Below, in pieces: positions 26,783 to 35,768 of a stretch of DNA of 64,000 bases. The notes beneath the pieces were generated by a model. It was given only the letters and a program-made list of their open reading frames with translations, did not search any database and was not told where the DNA came from. This DNA comes from Dictyobacter formicarum (GTDB taxonomy: Bacteria > Chloroflexota > Ktedonobacteria > Ktedonobacterales > Ktedonobacteraceae), in contig NZ_BNJJ01000002.1 in NCBI RefSeq assembly GCF_016587435.1, positions 124,001 to 188,000 on the forward strand, written 5' to 3'. A program made the translations under genes and the position numbers. Every line of letters begins with the position of its first letter. Positions within the stretch are counted from its first letter, which is position 1.

Positions 26783-27484
26783 ATGATGAGGGTATTGCCG
26801 GAAGTAACCGTTTATACTGGGCCTATGGGTGCTGGTAAAACGACGCGACTCTATGGCAAGATGGGCGAACTTACGCACCTCGGTATTCCTTATGAGGCAT
26901 ATAGACCGGGAGTAGATGTTCGAGACGTGGTTATAGCTCCTCGTGGCTATGTCGTGAGTGCCAACGCGGCTCTCACTCCAAATTGTACAACGGTAGAATC
27001 GCTTGGTGATATTCCGGTTGAGGAGCTTGTGCTGCGCGGCATCAAGACGCTTTTTCTGGAAGAGTGGTTCATGTTTGGCTTTGATCATCAGCGGCGGCCA
27101 ATATCAGGTCTCTATCGTGAAATCATGGGATGGTGGGCTTTGGCTGGTATTGAGCGAGTGTATGCGGCAGGACTTGATCAAGGAGCAAGCGGCAATCAGT
27201 TTGGCCTGGTGGTAGATGCCCGTAGATATGGCGCAAAAGTGGTCGTTTGTACGGCCAAGTGTGCATATCCAGTGAATGGTGAACGCGATCCAAAATGCGG
27301 ACGTGTCGCCCGCAATAGTCAAATCTATGATGTCCGTGACAACAGAGCATTTGACATGGAGACCTTACCTGATCTTCTGCCCGAAGGGTTGCGTCCGCAT
27401 GATCGCTATCGTGCTGTCTGTACGCAACACCTGCTGTTGCCCGCAGAACAGACAAAGCCATTTGACCCCAGACAGACCTGGTAG
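26783..27484 (+). CDS. tdk: thymidine kinase (TK1 type)
   Basis: The protein is 233 residues. Walker A is YTGPMGAGKTTRLYGKMGEL. IKTLFLEEWFMFG replaces the usual Walker B DEAQFF stretch, and RVYAAGLDQGASGNQFG is the usual catalytic/lasso entry. VVVCTAKCAYPVNG and DPKCGRV hold zinc-type Cys residues, with YRAVCTQHL near the end. It phosphorylates thymidine in the salvage pathway. Two adjacent ATGs (26783, 26786) are possible starts and no clear ribosome-binding site precedes them. The altered Walker B makes this a divergent family member. Confidence 0.8.
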   Translation: MMRVLPEVTVYTGPMGAGKTTRLYGKMGELTHLGIPYEAYRPGVDVRDVVIAPRGYVVSANAALTPNCTTVESLGDIPVEELVLRGIKTLFLEEWFMFGFDHQRRPISGLYREIMGWWALAGIERVYAAGLDQGASGNQFGLVVDARRYGAKVVVCTAKCAYPVNGERDPKCGRVARNSQIYDVRDNRAFDMETLPDLLPEGLRPHDRYRAVCTQHLLLPAEQTKPFDPRQTW

Positions 27485-27858
27485 ACGACATGGAGGAGGT
27501 TCATATCCCCTGCATGTTCAACGTACGCGAAGAATTTTTCTACAGTTGGCCTATCGGTGTGATCTTCACGAAAAAACACAACTATATGAGCACAAATTTA
27601 ACGATTATATGTGTCATTAATATCATAACTTCGCTGAAACGGGCTTTTATGCGTCGGGCCTCGAAACGGGCGAAGTTATGCGTCAACCACGCGACTCAAG
27701 GACTGACCTTGTTTCAAGGTCTTTATCCCCGTCAGGCGAGTCTTTATCCCGTCTTTCTGTCAGCACCAACCGGGAGAAGGTCGCCGCAACCGTCCAGGCC
27801 TGCCTCAAATATGCACCATATGCACCGTTTTTCGGCCCGACGGATGAAGACGTTGACT
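27485..27858. other. intergenic, doubtful small ORF
   Basis: A plus-strand frame at 27678-27896 (72 aa, ending AFFGPTDEDVDFNK-like sequence and LQLLQGK) has no ribosome-binding site or known family and overlaps the end of the next gene. Short inverted blocks AACTTCGC/GCGAAGTT lie at about 27.63-27.67 kb. I do not call a gene here. Confidence 0.3.
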
Positions 27859-28782
27859 TCAATAAAGCTTGTCTCCAGCTTCTTCAGGGTAAATAACCTG
27901 CTTTAACCCCTGCAAAGCAAATTGCTTGGCTGCCTCGTTGTTGGAGCCTAGTTGGGCAAGCAGATAGGCGCGATAGGCACGAAGATAGTGATTCTCAAAA
28001 GGGAGCATGCGTTCACATAACACTCGCAGTTCAGCGCGTTCCTCTTCGTTCTCTGGCAGGTTATAGCTCCAGCACAATTTGCCTTTCTCAAACATGGCTT
28101 CCAGGAAAGAGGCCCATTCGTCGTTGATCAGTTCGCGATAGGTCTGCACGCTCTCCCTTTTCGTCGAGACAGAGCAATCCGTTTTGAAGGCGAGCAGCGC
28201 GGTCCCCATGCGGCAGGCGGTCTCCACCAACATGCGTATGCCAAGGCCAGGGCGAGCATCGGCTCGATCAGATTGGAGTTGATCATAGCCAAAAAACGCT
28301 CCGTCAGGATCAGGATAGGCAAGTGGATACGTGACATTCTCTACCTGGTGCAGCCAGAGGAGAAATTGCAGCGCTGTTCCCGCCGCATCTCGCGTATATT
28401 CCTCCCTCCCAGGCAGGCTCATGTGCTCCCTGGTATCTTCGCCATACAACAGCACACTCGTATTCTTGATCGCCGCTCTCAGAAAACCAGGCAGGCTGTC
28501 CTGAGACTGCTCGCTGCCGGCATGGAGATCCAGACGCAGAGGAGTCAGGGAAGCTAAGGAGCGCTCCAGTTGCTCCGCCTGGGCAGCCTCCTTCTCGGAA
28601 ACAAACGCGTCTTTAAAGAGAACATACACATCAATATCGCTCCACTCAACCGCGTTGCCTTCTGCATAGCTGCCTGTCAGATAGCAGGCCCGTAGACGCC
28701 CTGGAAATTGCGCCTCGTAACGTTCCACTATTTGCGAGAGCACATGGTCAATTGACGGCTTGCCAATGGTACGAATTTGCAT
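27859..28782 (-). CDS. nucleotidyltransferase-domain protein
   Basis: ATG 28782 is preceded by AAGGAGG at 8 nt, so this start is preferred over an ATG 87 nt upstream. The product is 307 residues. The N-terminal domain has CYLTGSYAEGNAVEWSDIDV, the GSx10DxD motif of the polymerase-beta superfamily (aminoglycoside adenylyltransferase-like), with LRLDLHAG as the third acidic strand. The C-terminal half is helical, as in ANT-type enzymes. It transfers a nucleotide to an unidentified small molecule. It could be a resistance enzyme, but the substrate cannot be read from sequence. Its gene overlaps nothing and has its own strong start signal. Confidence 0.85.
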   Translation of the reverse strand: MQIRTIGKPSIDHVLSQIVERYEAQFPGRLRACYLTGSYAEGNAVEWSDIDVYVLFKDAFVSEKEAAQAEQLERSLASLTPLRLDLHAGSEQSQDSLPGFLRAAIKNTSVLLYGEDTREHMSLPGREEYTRDAAGTALQFLLWLHQVENVTYPLAYPDPDGAFFGYDQLQSDRADARPGLGIRMLVETACRMGTALLAFKTDCSVSTKRESVQTYRELINDEWASFLEAMFEKGKLCWSYNLPENEEERAELRVLCERMLPFENHYLRAYRAYLLAQLGSNNEAAKQFALQGLKQVIYPEEAGDKLY

Positions 28783-29013
28783 CGTTGTGTCCTCCTTACA
28801 CCACGCTTTGTGGAGACAAATGCCTGCCCCCATTATACACCCACGGGATGCGCAACGAGATAAAAACAAGTAAGCAAAAAAAAGATGGGAAACATCCTTT
28901 CAGGACAGGAAACCAAGGATGAGAGAAGGAAACACAAGAGCACATAGATAAATATGAATACAGAGGGAGCGTGGAGCAGAGAAGAGCAGAAAAAAAAGGC
29001 TGAGTGGCAATCT

Positions 29014-30578
29014 TCACGTGAGAAGTTGAGCTTCTAAAGCGGCCAGATAGCGCGCAGGGTCTTTGCGAAAGCGGAACTGCTGCCGACGACATTCTTCTCG
29101 CTGCTGGAGTTGGGCACGCAACTGGCGCCACTGCAGATAATCGCGAGGTTGCAGTTCCTCAGCCGAAAAGAGGTGCTGTTTGCTGGTCACAGCGGCGACA
29201 ACCCGCACCGAGCCACGGATGACCACGCCAGGAATCGCGCCACGCCGACCCGTGGCGCGTCGTTCATGCAGGCGTGCCACGCCAAAGCACTCTTCGAGCG
29301 CATTGTTGGTGCAGGGCAAGCCATCCACATCATAGCACTGGAACAACCCTGGCGCGAAATTGTGGATAATCTGACAAAAATGGGCGATGGCCTCCCCCAG
29401 CCGCCCCAGGTCAGCTTGTTGCTCCTGCATCTGTTTCACGAAGGCGAGATAGCGTATGCGCACCTGCGCTCCGGTCTGCTGTTCCTGGTTGGCCAGAATC
29501 TGGCCCGCTTGGCGCACCAGCTGGGAGGCCGTCGCCCGCAGCCCTTTGTTGAGCAGTTGGGAGAGCTGCTTTAACGCTGGGAGCAACCTTTTTTTTCCTC
29601 CACCCGCCTCATGGAGTCACAGATCTGGGTGACCCGCTCGTACAAGCGCAGACCTGGCGCATCCAGAGGTGAACGTCCATCATCCGTCAAGGAGGCCCGC
29701 ACGGCCAGACAATAGCCTCGAATCGCCTCGTTTTCCGGTGTGGGGTACTCTTCGAGCGCTCGTTCGATCGGACGGACACCGCGCAACTGCTTCTTCAACT
29801 CGGCTTTGGCATGCCGATCCGCCTCGTAGAGCGGCGCTGTGGCATCCTTCAAGTAGTGAAACTGACAGCGCTGATGAGGCACGTTGGGGAAGACAAAGGC
29901 TACCGCGCTGCCGATGGTGTCTTCGCCATCGGAGATGATCCCTTTGACCGGCACCTTCCACGGCTCCAGCACTTGCTTGACTTCCTGGAGGAGAGCCGTG
30001 ATGTCCCCCTGAGTACTGCTGAGCAACGGGCGCGCCAACAAGATTTCTTCAGAGAGGCAGTCGCGCACGATCCAGAGCACTTCATGCCCGACATCGGGCT
30101 GCAAGCCGTCCAGGGCCAGGACGACGCGACCTTGTTTCTGGAGTCGAGCCTTGAGGCGTTCGTGATCGGCGATGTGTAAGGCCACCAACTCTTCATAGCG
30201 ATGCATCAAGTGGGTGACACTGCGCAGCGCAATGGTCACCCCACGCGCCTGTAAGGCTTGATGCATTTCCAGCACGCTGCGGTGCTCTCGGAAACGCCAT
30301 TGGCCGATCAGGGCAATGATGTCCAGCCCAAACTCGCCATGCGGCAGTGCCCAGCGCCCTTCTTCTTCCGGGCGCTGACGTTGATGGTAGTTGGGGCAGC
30401 CTGGCTGGATACAGTGACGGATGACCAGCGTCAATCTCCATTGGCCAGATAACGTGGCCACGCTGCGATGGCCGTGGTTGGACACCGACAGCGGCTGACC
30501 ACACTGGTCGCAGTACTCTTTCAACGGGATGAGGATTCTTTTCTGCGTCGCTTCGGGGCGCGGCGTTCGGCGAGCCAT
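29014..30578 (-). CDS. MULE-like (ISNCY-type) transposase, two frames joined by -1 frameshift
   Basis: The upstream frame (30578 to 29571, 335 aa) starts MARRTPRPEATQKR and has a zinc-like C-x2-C ... C-x4-C head. It carries catalytic acidic segments VVLALDGLQPDVGHE and GIISDGEDTIGSAV, plus QRCQFHYLKDA, as in MULE/mutator-like enzymes. The second frame (29586 to 29014) holds the helical C-terminus with CTNNALEECFGVARLHER, carrying the likely last acidic residue. They overlap at an A8 run, GAG GAA AAA AAA G in the gene. Slipping -1 there gives one 521-residue enzyme, the common control device of IS transposases. No terminal repeats were delimited. Confidence 0.75.
29589..29596 (-). promoter_or_regulatory. 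A8 slippery site for -1 frameshifting
   Basis: In the gene the zero-frame codons are GAA AAA AAA G, so A_AAA_AAA fits X_XXY_YYZ. The -1 frame continues into the C-terminal half while the zero frame stops after five more codons. Confidence 0.7.
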
Positions 30579-30688
30579 CTGCTTTCTCCTCTCGGGATTC
30601 TCACACGCTTTCTCCTTCTAGGCTACACCTCCCTTCAACCCCAGTTTGCCACTCAGCGAAAAAAACCAACAAACAGGGCAGAAAATGG

Positions 30689-32714
30689 TTACGCCGCGAT
30701 GACCAGGCTCGCCCCCAGATACTGAGCAAAAGCAGCAGGAAGTCCAGAGATCCTAACCGTGAGCAACGGCGCCGAAGCAGGACGGGCATTGCGAGCCAAG
30801 CGCTGCTGCCAACTGAGCCGCCAATGGGCACGCTCGGCTCGGGTGTACACCATATCACTGCTGGCACGCCGACCTTCTTCCGATGGAAGTGTGTGTCCAG
30901 TCACCTCGACGGTTTGCCTCCGCAGCAGACGAACCAAGCTCCGACGAAGCTGGCTACGAGGCCAATCGCCCCACAGGACCGGAGCCAGAGCAGCAGGACG
31001 TTTGCCCCCGGGAGGATCAGCGGTGGCAGGAGCTGATCGATCGGCAACAGATGCAGAGACGTCCATGGGCCAGAGCACGGCACTGACCTGTCGTGGTTTG
31101 CGCGTCGTGGGAGATTCCAGACACTGAGCGCGCAGAGGGCAAGGACGACAATGGGTAATCCGAGCTCCATAGACGATACGTACGGACCCATGCCGCTCAG
31201 GCCTACGCTCGTGGGGCGTGAGGGGATGGCCCGCTGGACAACGCAAGGTGCCATCGGGTTGCAACACAAAATCAGAGCCAGCAAACCCTTTGGTGAACGA
31301 GCGGCGCGCCCAGCGGGGAGGGCCATAGCGAACCGGTTCGTTGGTCGGCCCGGCTGCTAATGTCAGAGCGGGCTCGGCAGCAAGGGAGCTGGTCGCGACG
31401 GATGATGGCTCGACAGCGGCCGCACATTCGGTCAGACGCACAGGAACCGCAGAGAGCTGTTGCCCCAAATCCAGACGCAGATTCCACAGCCATTGGTTCA
31501 AGATTTGCCAGAACTCCTGGCCCCAAGGGCTGCAAGAACACCAGCGATCGGTAGCCTGCTCCTGATCTTCATCGGAGAGCACCGTTTCAAATGGCCCTCG
31601 ATGCAGATAGAGATCCAGCACATCGGGACAGGTGAACGCCTCGGCAGGGGCCGTGGTGAGAAACAGTTCATACACGATCCCATCGCGCAGGATGCCAATG
31701 GGTGGTTTGGCGGTGGAGGTGGTGGGATGGGTAGCCACCAGCAAACGGAGGGGAGGCCCGTCAGGACACAGGGAGAGTTGGGGACAATCAAAGAGATCGC
31801 GCAGCTCCACTCTCCGGATGAACCGTCTGGGCGTCTGGGGGCTGGGTGAGGCGGGCCGCCACAGCAGGCAGATCAAGCAAGCCGTAGTCTTTGCAGCGGA
31901 CAAGGACGCCGAGCCCAGATGTGAGCAGGGGCGTGAGCGTGGCGAGCGTCCCATACAAGCCGTCCAGACGAATCAGGATGTGCGCCAGAGGCATACAGAG
32001 CCAGCCTGCATAGGTGATGATGGTTTGACAGGCACGCTTCAATTCCGCTTGATAGTCCCCATTGCCTGCCCCTGCGAAGGTCCCCAGCCAGTGATGGGAG
32101 TGGGCTTGTAGCACAGTGGTTCGGCTACGCGCCACCTCCCCACGTTTGCGCCCAAGATAGCCAGGAGCACACACCCGCGCGTAGCGTCGATGCGCCTCAG
32201 GAAGCTCGGGAAGCGAGGGAAGCGCCCGTTGCCTGGCCGCGTGTTTGGTGGCATCGACATCGACCACCAGCCAGTGCTGACCCAGACGATCCCACAAGCC
32301 ACCTGGGGGAAAGGTCTGGGCGGTTCGCAGAACCAGGTCATCGAGGAATAGCGCGCGCAACGCTTCGACGGTGGGCTGATCCAATGCTGCCAGGTAGCGG
32401 CTCAAAGTGGAGCGATGGGGAAGATGCGTGCGACCAAAGAGGGCCATAAAGGCCGAAGCAAACGGAGTGAGTCGCTCAGAAAATGTCAGCAAAGTTGGTT
32501 CTGCGCTGACGGCATAGCCAATGAGCACGGCGACAAAATCTATGAGCTCATAAATGCCAAATCTGGCCCGTGCAAAACGCACCTGCTCCTCAATGCGTGT
32601 GAGGACACCCGAGGTGGTGAAGACCTGTGCCACGATAGCGACTTCTGCAAACCAGTTGGGAATGGAAGGCTGATCTTCTGGCGCAATCTGCAGATGGACG
32701 GATGAATGTGTCAT
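30689..32714 (-). pseudogene. IS1182-like transposase, frameshifted
   Basis: The first frame (32714 to 31788) begins MTHSSVHLQIAPEDQ and includes TLLTFSERLTPFASAFMALF and LVVDVDATKHAAR (first catalytic Asp), then ILIRLDGLYGTLATL (second). Near 31.80 kb it ends in AARSL, while the +1 frame resumes VELRDLFDCPQLSL. It continues through LRCPAGHPLTPHER and the Cys-rich THCRPCPLRAQC to the end at 30689. One extra base would explain it: dropping it gives 674 residues. No obvious slippery sequence is present, so this is more likely a mutation than programmed. Confidence 0.75.
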
Positions 32715-32725
32715 ACTACCTGTAT

Positions 32726-32768
32726 TCTCCTTAGAAGTAGGTTGAATTGTTTTCTTCTTCTAAGGAGA
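32726..32768. promoter_or_regulatory. hairpin sequestering the transposase ribosome-binding site
   Basis: Inverted 12-nt arms TCTCCTTAGAAG and CTTCTAAGGAGA at 32726-32737 and 32757-32768. On the minus strand the arm nearest the start contains AAGGAGA about 10 nt before the transposase ATG, so folding would hide it. This is typical of IS translational self-limitation. Confidence 0.55.
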
Positions 32769-32889
32769 CACATTTTTTCTCATATTACAAGGGGTTTCCC
32801 TCTTTTGTCTGTTTGTGCTTATATCACTCACTTGCTAGTATCTCGTTAAGTTATCTCCGTGCCAGTTTGTGTGTTTGCTACTTGCAAAA

Positions 32890-33078
32890 CCCCTTGCCGT
32901 ACCTGCCATGACGATTTACATGCGGACGCTCTTTAAAAAGGGCACCGGTATCACGCTCACGAACGGAAGAGTAATTCCGCTCTTGCTGGAAAGCTGGATG
33001 CGCGGAAATCGCGCACGTCCTTTTGGGAAGGGCGGATGAAAACGTACCGTAAGGCAACGCGTTAGCCGCCTACTTCAC
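32890..33078 (+). ncRNA. group II intron 3' end remnant (domains V-VI)
   Basis: A domain V-like hairpin begins AAGCTGGATGCG, with a GAAA-containing loop, and returns CGCGCACGTCC at about 32990-33025. A domain VI-like stem follows, ending GCCGCCTACTTCAC at 33078, the usual bacterial intron 3' terminus. The lower stem of domain V is imperfect. No reverse transcriptase or 5' end (GTGYG with domain I) was located upstream, so it is a truncated copy beside the IS1182-like element. Confidence 0.6.
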
Positions 33079-33087
33079 ACTATCTCA

Positions 33088-33178
33088 CGGGCTGCCGTCA
33101 AGCAGCCTCTTGTCTCAACCCTTGCGGGTTAGGGACAAGCCATCGTGCTTTAGCTGGTGGTACTTGACATCTCCATAA
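33088..33178 (+). ncRNA. IS200/IS605-like right-end hairpins, possible omega-RNA remnant
   Basis: Three stems follow in series: GGCTGC/GCAGCC, CTTGTC...AACCC/GGGTT...GACAAG, and a terminal stem with GCTTTAGC near 33163-33178. The last is the hallmark of IS605-family right ends, which in TnpB elements overlap the guide-RNA scaffold. No tnpB or tnpA gene is present; the intron remnant lies directly upstream. Assignment is by motif only. Confidence 0.4.
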
Positions 33179-33228
33179 CCAGGAAGGAGAAACAGGCGAG
33201 AATCGATAGCCTCGCCTGTTTCTCCTGG
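33179..33228. terminator. long hairpin between the IS remnant and the S41 gene
   Basis: GGAGAAACAGGCGAG pairs perfectly with CTCGCCTGTTTCTCC around a 10-nt loop, extended by CCAGG/CCTGG. It lies ~100 bp past the end of the leftward S41 peptidase operon. There is no strong T-run, so terminator function is probable rather than certain. Confidence 0.55.
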
Positions 33229-33325
33229 ACATCGCCCCGGTAGGATGTCTATGAACATAGATTGGGAAAGGTGCTCAAGGCATTTATACCCTTGTCACTC
33301 CCCCTCCTGAGGTAGGGCGAAAATT

Positions 33326-34792
33326 TTAATGCAGCAAACTCATTGCCTTCTCAAGCTCAGGATCGCGCCCGGCGGATAGGTCTTTTGCGGTCAAAGGAAG
33401 CTCATAATTGGGTGCTACCCCAATCCCATCAATGAGTTCTCCCTGTGCTCCCACTTCGCTCAGGGAGGGGATTATGAGAGAACTCCCGTCATTGAGTACA
33501 TACAGCCCTGCAGGGCCCGAGACCTTTCCCCCGGTTCTGGTTCCAACGATCTTCCCGAGTCCCAGGTCTCGTACTGCCCCGGTAAAGGCATCACACGCAG
33601 AAACACATCTGCGGTCAGTGAGCACAACAAGCGGCTGATGCAGCAAGGGGACGGTGTCATTCGTATGATTCGCTATGCGCTTGCCATCGCGGTTGAGGTC
33701 ATAGCTCCAGATTTTGTTATGGACGAACGCACCCAGCAATCCAGCAACTCCCTCTGGAGCGCCTCCGCTATTGGAACGCAGATCAAGAATAATCCCGCGC
33801 AGGTTGTCACCCAGGTGCAATCCCTGGATGGCCTGCGTCACTTGATCTGCAGTATTCGGCACAAAACCGGACAAACGCACAAAGGCTATTGAGTTGGCAA
33901 GCACACGTGCAGTGACCCCCATTGGTGGGACGTACGCTGTCGGTTTGAGGTCAACTGTCCAGCTCTTTTTCGTCGAAGGACGCGTGAGTGTTACCTGGAT
34001 CCCCTGTGAAGGTGCCTGGGAGAGCCAGGACAGGACGCCTGGATTGAGCTGGTTATCAGCAAACGGAGCGATCCCATTGACAGCAGTGATGACATCGCCG
34101 GGTCGTAATCCCTGCAGAGCCGCGGGAGACCCCGGGTCTACGGAGATCAGGAAGAGCGGAGCTTGTGCCTCAGGTAGGGGAGAATCAACCCCACTTGCAG
34201 AAGTAATGATGCCCAATCCGTAGATTGCCCCATGGGGAAACTGTTTCCTGAGGGCATCAGGAAGCTGAACTGGTCTGACCCAGTGAGTATGGTCATTGTT
34301 CAGGCTTTGCACCATTCCCTGCATCGCTGCTGCAGCGAGATTCTGTTGGAGGTTGGTATCCTGAGGCAAGGCAGCGCTCACTCGCTGGTACATTGCGCTG
34401 AAGGCTTGCCAATCGGCCTGTCGGTCGCCGTTGAGCGCCGGTGACATCGCCGTGGGTTGGTCCATGCCCCTGCGGAGTAGCTCTTGAGTGAATCCACTCA
34501 ATGCCCCATTCAGTAGGAGGCGATCATCAAGAGTCTTGCCAGCCACATAATGATCAAAGAGGCACCAGTACGCTTGCTCAATGGTGGTAAGCGTTGTGAG
34601 CTTGAGGGAAGGGGGCCTTTGTCCAGTTAGGGAATGACACCCCTCTGGCTTCTGACCTGGTGCTTGCGCTTTCCCGCTGGTGTTCATCCCTGCTCCACCA
34701 AAGGCGCAGGAGCTGAGCACACAGAGACCCAGGAGAAAGCCGAGCAGGAAATGCATCCTCCAGAAAGGGAGATGGCCTTGTTGTGCCCTCAC
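33326..34792 (-). CDS. S41-family peptidase with PDZ domain, lipoprotein
   Basis: GTG 34792 is chosen because AAGGAGAGG lies about 6 nt upstream. A longer open frame begins inside a duplicated piece of the neighbouring ATPase gene and is an artefact of that duplication. The product is about 488 residues. A signal peptide FLLGFLLGLCVLSSC carries a lipobox, so the protein is probably anchored outside. A PDZ domain follows (PLFLISVDPGSPAALQGLRPGDVITAVNG), then the S41 fold: RGIILDLRSNSGG and RCVSACDAFTGAV with the catalytic Ser, then GTRTGGKVSG. It would cleave C-terminal regions of extracytoplasmic proteins or peptides. It is the last gene of a leftward unit with the ABC transporter. Confidence 0.88.
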   Translation of the reverse strand: MRAQQGHLPFWRMHFLLGFLLGLCVLSSCAFGGAGMNTSGKAQAPGQKPEGCHSLTGQRPPSLKLTTLTTIEQAYWCLFDHYVAGKTLDDRLLLNGALSGFTQELLRRGMDQPTAMSPALNGDRQADWQAFSAMYQRVSAALPQDTNLQQNLAAAAMQGMVQSLNNDHTHWVRPVQLPDALRKQFPHGAIYGLGIITSASGVDSPLPEAQAPLFLISVDPGSPAALQGLRPGDVITAVNGIAPFADNQLNPGVLSWLSQAPSQGIQVTLTRPSTKKSWTVDLKPTAYVPPMGVTARVLANSIAFVRLSGFVPNTADQVTQAIQGLHLGDNLRGIILDLRSNSGGAPEGVAGLLGAFVHNKIWSYDLNRDGKRIANHTNDTVPLLHQPLVVLTDRRCVSACDAFTGAVRDLGLGKIVGTRTGGKVSGPAGLYVLNDGSSLIIPSLSEVGAQGELIDGIGVAPNYELPLTAKDLSAGRDPELEKAMSLLH

Positions 34793-34893
34793 GGTGTCCT
34801 CTCCTTTTTTTGCACAATCAACAAGATTACAATCAAACAACATATCCTGTGATTCTATTGCTCGGGGAAATGGCCTGCTGGTGACGGAAGGCG

Positions 34894-35113
34894 CGGAGCT
34901 ATTCATGCTTGCGATCCTTCCGTCCTGCGTTTCCAGGCGCATATCTGCCACTTTTGCGATACTGTGATCGTGTGTCACCACGATTGCCGTTCTTCCTTGC
35001 TCTCGGAGTTATTCATGCTTGCGATCCTTCCGTCCTGCATTTCCAGGCGCATATCTGCCACTTTTGCGATACTGTGATCGTGTGTCACCACGATTACCGT
35101 TTTCCCTTGCTCC
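34894..35113. repeat. 110-bp tandem duplication of the ATPase 3' end
   Basis: Two units of period 110 bp (34894-35003 and 35004-35113) share long identical runs such as ATTCATGCTTGCGATCCTTC and differ at a few bases. The right unit is the true end of the ABC ATPase gene ([18 protein letters not shown]). The left unit repeats it and supplies a spurious N-terminus to the S41 frame. Confidence 0.9.
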
Positions 35114-35763
35114 GCGAGCTGTTTCAAGAGCTCGATAATCATCTTGCCAGTGCGCGAATCCAGGTTTCCGGTTGGTTCGTCAGCCAGAATGACTCTGGGA
35201 TCATTGGCCAACGCCCGAGCGATCGCAACGCGCTGTTTTTGTCCGCCGGACAGCTTGCCTGGGTGATGGCGGTGGCGGTCACCATCGATCCCTACTTGTT
35301 TGAGCAACATGCGTGCTCGCTGTTCCATCGTCGCGCCAGCTATTTTCCCGCTCAGTTCCATGGGGAGCATCACGTTTTCCAGCACTGTCAGACCTGCCAG
35401 TAGGTGGAAAGATTGAAAGACAAATCCGAGCTTTTGCCTCCTGAATTGGTGCTCCTGTCCTCCTGAGAGCTTGGTTATATCCACTCCATCGATGGTAAGT
35501 TCTCCCGATGTAGGCTGATCCAATCCACCCAGCAGGTAGAGTAGTGTGGATTTTCCACATCCGCTGGGCCCCAGGATCGCAACCAATTGCCCCTCAGTGA
35601 ACGTAAAGCTAACCTCATCTACTGCTTTGATCCCCTCGCCTGCTGCTCGAAAGGTTTTGCTTAGCCCCCTGGCGATCACTGTCGCTGCTGGCTGTGTTGG
35701 GTTGGCCTGTGATGGGTTTACGGGAAAGCGTTCTGTGTCCATAAGATCTGTTTCCTTTCTCAA
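34975..35763 (-). CDS. ABC transporter ATPase (MacB/LolD type)
   Basis: The protein is 262 residues. Walker A is [20 protein letters not shown], the Q-loop region [18 protein letters not shown], the signature [18 protein letters not shown], Walker [14 protein letters not shown], and the H-loop [11 protein letters not shown]. This is the o228/LolD/MacB exporter subfamily that powers FtsX-like permeases. It follows the permease gene by 5 bp and precedes the S41 gene, forming a three-gene leftward operon. Its 3' end is duplicated downstream. Confidence 0.93.
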   Translation of the reverse strand: MRKETDLMDTERFPVNPSQANPTQPAATVIARGLSKTFRAAGEGIKAVDEVSFTFTEGQLVAILGPSGCGKSTLLYLLGGLDQPTSGELTIDGVDITKLSGGQEHQFRRQKLGFVFQSFHLLAGLTVLENVMLPMELSGKIAGATMEQRARMLLKQVGIDGDRHRHHPGKLSGGQKQRVAIARALANDPRVILADEPTGNLDSRTGKMIIELLKQLAEQGKTVIVVTHDHSIAKVADMRLEMQDGRIASMNNSESKEERQSW

Positions 35764-35768
35764 GAGGG

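Noticed and set aside
27678..27896. 72-aa plus-strand frame ending LQLLQGK
   Set aside because: No ribosome-binding site, no family, and overlap with the end of the nucleotidyltransferase gene.
31788..31810. Programmed frameshift in the IS1182-like transposase
   Set aside because: The frames meet without a slippery heptamer and the shift is +1; a one-base insertion is the simpler reading.
33326..34981. A 551-aa S41 protein starting with [14 protein letters not shown]
   Set aside because: The first ~60 residues come from a tandem copy of the ATPase gene end. The GTG at 34792 has a strong ribosome-binding site and leads straight into a lipoprotein signal.
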